DNA from: Marchantia polymorpha subsp. ruderalis | Taxonomy: Eukaryota; Streptophyta; Marchantiopsida; Marchantiales; Marchantiaceae | DNA: 64,000 nucleotides | NCBI GenBank assembly: GCA_037833965.1 | Contig: AP031356.1 | Span: 13,166,501-13,230,500, forward strand | Direction of reading: 5' to 3' | Part shown: piece by piece, positions 56,925-64,000 of the stretch | Position numbering within the stretch: the stretch's first letter is position 1 | Layout of the letters: every line of letters starts with the position of its first letter | Program-made: the position numbers and the translations under genes | Notes under the pieces: model-generated | What the model saw: the letters and a program-made list of their open reading frames with translations, nothing else | The model's database searches: none | Told to the model about the DNA's origin: nothing

Positions 56925-59900
56925 GTGATAGCTCAGTTTTTCGTTTTTGTTCGGAATTATAATAGGAGGATGGGAAATTGCGGTCGATTTTAACCTTTAA
57001 AAGCAGAAGTGATTAGATTAGAGTAGAATAGCAACATAACGAGGTACATGAGGTAGTGGTAGTGCTTTAGAGGAACCCTCAGACATTGTGTGGGCCCTCA
57101 GGAGGGCGGTGAGGTCCGAACCTGTGAAAGCAAGTGAAGAACTACCTCACTTGAGTACCCAGACAGGTACTCGGAGAAAGGGTACTCAACCGGGATACGT
57201 GAGGACCTCGAGGCTTCACATACCAAAACGGGTGATGGGTACCGGATATGTAAAAGATAGTGCCGCCGACAAAAGAATTCAAATGGCGGCACCTTCAATT
57301 CGCACGCATGGGAGACCGTTGCGACGGCGGGGACTACTCAAAAGTCGGGTGCTCGTCACACGCATTTCACGAACACATTGAGACGTCGATGCGGGACAGA
57401 GGCGTGCGGACGAGGAGAGCGAGAATTAGCGATGGCGCGATCGATCAAGCTCCACGCTCTGCGAGTGCCCGAGGTTGGCTTACGGGCTTATCGACGGGAT
57501 TTGATTCGGATAAAGATGGAGTTCTTATTGTGGGGATGGAATTGGACGAGTGACGCAATCATACAAGAATGGGACAACAATGGATTGTCAAAACTGCCGG
57601 GTTACAGAGGCCACCCCGACACTTGGGACATCTGGGACTTGAAGAAGGTCTTGGGAATAAGCGTGGGCGACGACGGCGATCTCACATTCGACACCGAGAG
57701 TGTACGAGTGACGAGAGAAGAAAAGAGAGCCTACGTCGACCTATTCAAGCATCCCCGCACAGGAAAGAACGGGTATCGCACAGTGTGGTATCAAGATCGA
57801 ATGCGACGGAAAATCGCGATGGCTCTGATGCAAATCCTTCGGCCGCAGCGACCCGTCTACATGATGACTACAGGTGGGATTCATCGAGAAAGCTCTACGC
57901 GGATAATGTATCCATTGGGCGCGGGTTTTCTGGACTGTCACCCGACAGCACATTGGGTTACTCTCTGGAGGGTCGCCTAGTTACTTATCCCCGTTCTTGA
58001 TCAATTTCTATCGGGGTATGAACCTGTTGACGGCAGAAGAGAGAAGAGTGTTCCCAATGCGAAATGTTGAGCATGCAAGAGAGGAGGTAGTGTTAGCCAA
58101 CGAGGTCAATTCAGACCTGGAAGGCGAACCACTGAGTTCTCCTCAGCAGAGGAGGAAGCGACCTCGAGGTCGGCATGACTCCCAGCCAAGAAAGAAGCGT
58201 CGAATTGACGAGGCTACAGTTGACGAGGTGCGGCTACATCGGACCGCCCTCTTTGCGATGCGAGCCCCTGACTTTAGGGCGCGGTCAAAGATGAAGGCCA
58301 GAAGATTGATTCTCGACGACGATAGTAGTCATGAGAGTAAAAGGACAGTGAGGAAGGACTGCTCTAATCAAGAAGCGCGGTCGGTAAAGAAAGCGGCCAA
58401 GAGTAAGAATGGGCCGACCAAGAAGAAGTCCTTCCGTGAGGAAGGTCGGTCGACCTCTGTCAAGAAGTCGTGAGCTTCAAGGATAGATAAGGGGAAAGTC
58501 ATTTTGACTGAGGACGTTCCCTTGAAGCGGAGAGGTGAACCTGAAGAAAGAACTCAGCGGGAGGGTCCTCGGGCTGAGGCCGCTGAGCTCTTATCGGTGT
58601 ACTCGGATACCGAGGAGGACCCGGTGGCGTTAGAAGAAGTAGCGGCGAAGGCCGTGGAAGACATGGCAGCAGCCGAGTGTGAACCGCAGAAGGGGACCTC
58701 ACATCGGACCTCCACTTACACTATCATCTTGGAGAAGGGTGAGGAACCCTCAGCAGAAGAGACACAGTCGGCAGTCTAGGGTGTTGTTGATGTGTTGAGT
58801 GTGCAAGTACTATAGTTGCTACAGTACCTCGGCCGGAAGCGGGAGAAGTACGCCAAAGGCAACCCAGTGAGTCCTACGTGGAGATAGTGCGTAGCCAGAC
58901 ACGGGTTAAGCGAGAATTGGCTCTTGAGGTCGCTGCCAAGGAACGAAGAAGTCAGCCGACAGAAGCGAAGTACCAGACACTCCAAAGGAAGCTGACTTAG
59001 GAAGTTGAGAGGAGACAGAAGGCGGAGCAGGCCGGCGACAGTCTTCGTGAGGATGTGGAGAGGGCTAAGTGCGCCAGCGTGGACCTTCTGACAAGATTGG
59101 AAGCTTGTCGAACCGCATACGACGGGGAGTCATTAAAGGTAGATACATTGCAGGCCGCAGCGGAGAAAGCAAAGCGGGAGTACGACGCCAATTGGCGGTA
59201 AAGACGAAGAAGATATCCGAGTACGGATTGCGGACCTAGACTTAATTGAGAAATTGGAGGCGCAGTGTGGCAAGTTGAGGACGCAACGGTCGCAAGCGGA
59301 AGAGCAATTATGCGAGGTGGAAGCAAAATTGACGGAGGCCGAAGGGAAGATTCGACAGTTATCGGGAGAGACGAGTGAAGCCTTAACTGCGTGCGTGGAG
59401 CGATGTTTGTGCGGATATGCGTTGTGGCAAATCGAATCTCACAACGGGCTTCGGTTACGCGAGATTGAACATCGAGCTGCCGAATTGATCAAGAAGAGTT
59501 GACGAAGACACCGTCGGTTGTCCAAGAAGTTAGAGTCGTATCTCAGCAGATCGCGCAACGCGGTAGCAAGGTTAGAGGTAGAATTAGTAGGCGTTTTGCA
59601 GATTAGATTTAGAGCGGAGGTTAGAGGGGGCGGTAACTGCCAATTCCAAAGGCGTAGGACTTGTTTGGTGCTCGCACCGCAACGGATGACAGTTTTTGGT
59701 AGTTAGGAATAAAGTAGTCCAAGACGTTGTCCTTGGGGGTCTTTTCTCAATTTAGTTTTTCTCAGTTTCAACTTTCTGTATTCTCTGCACGTTTTGTGAG
59801 TTGAGTGTGTTGTTCAGCGCGTAAGAGTGACTTCGGTTTGACGAAGGTACCGCATCCGAAGTAGGAGCCCCAATTCGAATGTTTTGAAATAGCGTATGGC

Positions 59901-60250
59901 TAATGATAGGATTTAAGCAAATTCGTAATTGGCTGCTAGCTACACGTCCTCTTAGTGTACTTCTTGGAAAATCTGCCCCCTTGAATCTTAAGTTGAGGTC
60001 CCAATCGACCTCTTAGTTTTGTATTACTTGTTTCATGTGTGAGTGTGTGCTTTACGCTGCTAAGTGTGTCCTTCGAGTGATCTTCGAGTCGAACGCCTGC
60101 AGTATTTCTGGGAGTGACAGTAGCCTGAGAATTCAAACTCCTCAATAGACTGTTAAGAACGTGACAATCGGTACTCTTTGTGTTGTTTCTGTCCTCGTGG
60201 GATCGGATCTTTACCATTATGCTCCATTTTGGTATTTATCTGTCATTACA
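56925..60250 (+). mobile_element. Family B element B5
   Basis: It starts TGTGATAGCTCAG and ends CTGTCATTACA, 3326 bp, with flanks TTCAT (56920-56924) and TTTAT (60251-60255), a 5-bp duplication with one change. The N-terminal block at about 57.4-58.0 kb reads MARSIKLHALRVPEVGLR, FLLWGWNWT and MALMQILRPQ. Then come LINFYRGMNLLT (58.0 kb), a Lys/Arg-rich linker, an acidic stretch, the LLQYLGRKREKY marker (58.8 kb) and a coiled coil with CLCGYALW (59.0-59.6 kb). It is diverged from B3 and B6, so the family has distinct lineages. It is broken, with several breaks. Confidence 0.87.
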
Positions 60251-61239
60251 TTTATTTCATCTCTCTTTTGATAAATCACAATTCTTTCTATGCATCATTT
60301 TATCACTCAAGAAATTGTCACTTTTTGATATATCTAATGATTGAACAATCTTTTGCTTCAACAAAAGATCAAATTTGTTAGATTGAATCCATCAAAATGT
60401 GATGAAAGATTAATCTTATCGCATCTTCATTGATGATGTTGATTTGATCAGATCGTTCAATTAAAAATTGATTGCAAATATTGACGCATTGATTCACATA
60501 CTTATGTAATTGCTATATCAAGTGTTTTTTTATTGGTCTGGCTTTTTGGAATGACTTTTTACACTTATGTACACATCCTTTTAATACGCATTTCATTTAA
60601 ATACACATTTTATGACAAAATTTTTAAGTACCGACATTTTTTGGTGTAACATATCATGAATATTCATCTGGTGCAGGTTTTGATTTTCTCTTGTGTTTGG
60701 CTTGGTGTTACAAAGATTCAAATTCATGAAAATCAACTCTATCATGCGATTAGACAATATGCTTTGGTTGATTTACATCTCTATCTTCATCAAGGCTTGC
60801 TTTATTAATCTTCATCAATTTAATAACTCTTTCACGTTTTATAACAATTCTATGGCATATTTTTTCATTGCTTTTGTAATCAAAATGAATAATTTTTTCT
60901 AATTCTGATTTATTGATCAATAAATTTAAGCTTTTGATGATTTGAACTAATTAAGTGGCAATGACGTTAATTTTGCTCTCATTTTGTAATTTTGTTTCCA
61001 AGTTCATGAGCTCCGTCTTACTGAATGCAAATGTGCAGATTTTTTGCATATGTGTTTGATTTTTCTAGGAAACTCATTGTGGTTGTTATCCCCATTTTTG
61101 TTTGAATCTACTTTAATTACTTGTCAAGTTTGTAGAATTCGTAGATATCCTTGAAATATAATTATTTTTGTTTCGCCCCGTACCTCGGGGCGATTGTATT
61201 TTGATAAGTATAGTTTTGGACTTTTTTCCCTAAATCTTG
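60251..61239. other. AT-rich stretch upstream of the hAT transposase
   Basis: No genes were found. Part of it may belong to the hAT element's 5' end, but no terminal inverted repeat was recognised. A GC-rich hairpin (CGCCCCG and CGGGGCG, 61174-61192) lies just before the transposase start. Confidence 0.4.
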
Positions 61240-63339
61240 ATGGAGTCTATTGAACCTACTTCTAAGTGACCCCGCAAAACTCCATTGCAGCAAAAACATC
61301 TATTACAGTATGGTCTTTGTATAGCAAGTCGTGATGCTACTGAAGTGGTGGCAGTTAGGTGTAAATTCTGTGTATGTTTTGAACGTGAAGAACCTGTTAA
61401 AAAATCCTCTACATCTTGGACATTTGAGGGGCCTCTTTTCAGAACAGACAACTACATGCAGCATCTTTGCATCAATCATCAGGTGAGGTGGAGGGAGTAT
61501 CAAAAGCTTTCGACAGAAGATAAGTACATTTATTTTGCTGTTTCTGTTAAACATGCTGAAACTATTTGTCATTTCATGAAAAATCAGTCTGCCATGAGTA
61601 CTTTTATAATTAGATGTTCAATTGTTGATGTGATTATAGGAGACATGCTCTGGAATGAAAATGATTTGTATAGTCAATCTTGAGCAAATGCAATGTCACT
61701 CTTTAAACTAACTGATGATGGGAATTACCGTATTCAAATTAGCCAGAAAAAACAGTTTGAGCTGGTACCTTATTTTGTTGCACGAGGAATGTCCTTCTCA
61801 ATGGCTGCTTATGCAGTTCAGGATGCGAGAGAGATCTGTGATATTCCTAAACTTGGATTTTGTAGCAAATATCTAATTGCTTCTTACGTTAGAACCGCAT
61901 GCGCCATATCTATTGAAAATATGGCTCAAATACTCCACTTGGCCTGGACTTTTTCTGTAGCCTTTGATGCCTCTTGTGACCTACATGGAGTTTCTTGGAT
62001 TGATGTTTGAATTTGGTTTTATTAAAATTCTTCTATTGAAAATCTGCACCTTATCATACTTCCTTTTTCTGGTAGACATACAGGATTGGCTATGTTTGAG
62101 ATGTTTTGCAAGTTGTTTGATGCAGTTTGTCCCTTATAGAAAGACAAGCTAATTGGGTGTTCAACTGATGGTGCTACAAATATGACATGACATTTATCTA
62201 GAGTTGTGACACATATTCAGGAGGTGGTTAGACCAAATTTCATTCATGTATGGTGTTTGTTGCATCAGATAGATATTGTGATGCAGAAGATTTATATAAA
62301 TGTTGGTTGTGGATTTCATAAGACTCTAACCTCACTGATTTCTGTTTTACAACGTCAAAAAATTTTGATAGATGAAATGCAAGTTATTTTTCCAAATTTA
62401 TCTACTACTTGTTGGGCCTCAATGTCATGTGTATCTCGTTTTTTGATCAAAAGAAGATCTAAAAATCATGGCTTATTTTGAACAAAGTGATGTTTCTCAA
62501 AGAATTCGTGACATGCCTTCATTATCTTGGTGGATTATGGTTGCAGTTGTAAGCGAGCTTTCAGGGCATGTAAGCTAGTGTGTGGAAGGTTTATAAGGAA
62601 GAAGAACTACTTTGCAACAACAAAAGTCAGTTCTCCAAGATCTGCTAACTAAATTACAGCGTTTTGCATGTGTAGAGCGAGTTGGGATTGAATTAAACTC
62701 ATCCCCAGCGTTTAACATCGTAATCTTGGACAAATGGAAGTTAGTCATGCCAATCTGATTGGATTAATCAAAGATCAAGGTCTGTTTGCTACCCAATCAT
62801 TGGCAGAGATGGACACAGACTCAAAAAGAGAAGTGTTGCATGCAGTTGGCAACCTGTTTTTGGAAGCAGTTTGTAATTTGAGCAAGGTAGAAGCTACACG
62901 TGATGAGTTGAACCAGGCAGCTTCTAGTATTTTGCCACCTTGCTTGCCTCAAGAACTGGTAGCTATGAAGACACAAGAAATTGTTTAGTTAGTTCTTAAA
63001 TATCAAGATCGTCTCCAACTTTCTCGAGAACAAGAGGACATAGATAAAATAGTGGAAGAACACAAGGAGCTTTTGGTTTTTGTAAACAGAGAACATCGTC
63101 TTTGAAATGCTTTGAGTATGTTGACTGAGCTGTCTGATCTTTGTGAAGCTTGGAGTACTCCGAATATTAGGAACAGGTTTCCTCGACTTATGAAATTTGT
63201 AGGAGGATTAGCTTGTCCATTTCCTAATACTACAACAGTAGAAAGTGATTTCTCAGTTTTGAAATGGGAGAAAGATATTCATAGGTCCAAAATAACTCCC
63301 ATTTGTCTTGAAGATATATTACACTGTCGTCAAATTTGA
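61240..63339 (+). pseudogene. hAT-superfamily transposase, dead
   Basis: From an ATG at 61240 one frame carries almost the whole of a transposase of about 700 residues. It has a BED-type zinc finger near 61355-61480 (CKFC, then HLCINH), the first catalytic Asp region (VAFDASCDLHGVSWIDV, about 61950), a second (CSTDGATNM, about 62160), the hAT signature WCLLHQIDIVMQK (about 62245) and the C-terminal dimerisation block (FPNTTTVESDFSVLKW, about 63220). In-frame stops include TGA at 61267, 61681 and 62008, and more later. A stretch at about 62455-62735 reads better in another frame, implying two small indels. No ends or target duplication were recognised. It resembles a hAT group I associate with oomycetes and early plants, which I cannot verify. 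Confidence 0.8.
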
Positions 63340-63412
63340 AGTTTATTAAAGAAAACATGACAAATTTATGTCATGTTCCGAATTTTGTTTTGAAACTGTT
63401 CCTTATATTGTT

Positions 63413-63600
63413 GAGATACGGAACATAAAGAATTTGCTCTATATAGAGAGGCCTCGTCATAGGTGACAGTCAATTGCGAGCATGATAGATTGCAAGGTTC
63501 ATGTCAGTGTGTGTGTGTCTTTCAATAAACCTTGTTACTTGAAAGAGTGGGAGAATTCTTCGGATCTTTGTACTCAACGTGAACTTTTCATTCACGTATG
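63413..63600 (+). mobile_element. LTR-like block (tentative)
   Basis: The block begins TGTTGAGATACGG and has a TATA-like CTATATAGAGAGG, an AATAAA-type signal (TCAATAAACC) and a typical short Copia LTR layout. No primer site or duplicate was found, so this is tentative. Confidence 0.3.
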
Positions 63601-63844
63601 TAGTTGTGGGGGAGGCTTGATCATTATGTGCTCAATGATCAAAATGAGCACAGTATAAGTTAATTACAATACCGTGAAGCACAACAATATTATGTATTTT
63701 ATCAGACAAGAGCGTCTGATTATTTAATCCATATGATACGTTGGTCAAGGTTATTTCTATAGAGAGTTTCAGGCGAGACTGTGGTATCATGCAGGTTGTG
63801 CATGGAAAGCGCAGATAAAGCTTGCTAACATAATATCTTGAATT

Positions 63845-64000
63845 TTCTCTTTATATATTTACTCTATCATGTGATGGCTACAGCTTAATTCTAGTTAACT
63901 TTTGTGTAAAGAGGGGCCTTGTATTAAGTTTCTTTCTAAAATTTCCCGTTGAGTAATTATATAGGTTACGAGATTTCTGTTCTCTCTATGCTAGTTGATT
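63845..64000 (+). repeat. Copy of the 174-bp Copia repeat unit
   Basis: TTACTCTATCATGTGATGGC, then AGTTAACTTTTGTGTAAAGAG and TAATTATATAGGTTACGAG follow the 1865-3020 unit in the same orientation with moderate divergence. It runs off the window, so a second Copia 3' region probably lies beyond. Confidence 0.75.

Noticed and set aside
8917-60250. Family B as a cut-and-paste DNA transposon with TGT...ACA inverted ends (Ginger-like)
   Set aside because: The ends show some inverted similarity over 8-20 bases and a 5-bp duplication would fit, but no transposase motif is present and a B start follows a Gypsy polypurine tract. It is kept as the alternative explanation, not the main one.
61174-61192. 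GC hairpin as a Helitron 3' end
   Set aside because: The hairpin is perfect, but no CTRR end follows and no matching 5' TC end or Rep/helicase was found.
63413-63600. Firm call of a complete LTR
   Set aside because: It has LTR-like signals but no partner copy, primer site or target duplication, so it is listed only as tentative.

Overview
The window is plant nuclear DNA made almost entirely of transposable elements layered inside one another. The evidence for a land plant is Ty3/Gypsy and Ty1/Copia polyproteins of plant type, tRNA-Asp-like primer sites, a RING-H2 motif very like the plant protein RFI2, and long AT-rich gaps. The FIDD form of the reverse transcriptase active site and an L1 ORF1 with an RRM-like fold would suit a non-seed plant, but that is a weak inference. 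No rRNA, tRNA, CRISPR array or bacterial-type operon was seen. There is one plausible host gene and one broken host-gene fragment.

Layout. 1-726 is the 3' end of an element of a family called B here. 1088-1537 is a broken DEK_C plus RING-H2 gene. 1690-3289 is a Copia tail with 174-bp tandem repeats. 4455-36197 is an old Gypsy element (G1) opened by four insertions: solo LTRs at 6427-7241 and 7896-8664, a B element at 8917-21775 and an inverted B element at about 22650-34836. Each of those B elements was itself hit by a younger Gypsy: G2 (11758-19439, broken) and G3 (23999-31843, which looks whole). 36198-36600 carries a B-type 5' end directly behind the G1 polypurine tract. 37050-40680 is a more host-like island with one gene (37725-38798, minus strand) whose first exon is tandemly duplicated. 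40680-46284 is an L1-like LINE 5' end with 180-bp monomers, split by a B element that itself carries a small inverted-repeat transposon. 46285-49632 is an eroded B fragment and an eroded Copia with an ancient LTR in it. 49633-60250 holds three more B elements. 61240-63339 is a dead hAT transposase, and the window ends in the same tandem repeat that occurs at 1865-3020.

Main idea. Family B occurs at least seven times. Each copy begins TGTG and ends TTACA where the ends survive. The best copy has a perfect 5-bp target duplication, and none has terminal direct repeats of its own. Each long copy carries remains of one long protein: an N-terminal globular block, an acidic and basic linker, and a long coiled coil with a conserved C-terminal block. 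Because a B-type 5' end sits exactly where the G1 3' LTR should start, the B copies are best read as solo LTRs of 3.3-5.2 kb from the G1 lineage. The unusual point is that the LTR itself contains a protein-coding region. The alternative is an independent transposon family with TGT/ACA ends.

Second theme. G2 and G3 have nearly the same coding region but clearly different LTRs. All four datable insertions of that lineage duplicated 4 bp of target, whereas B duplicated 5 bp.
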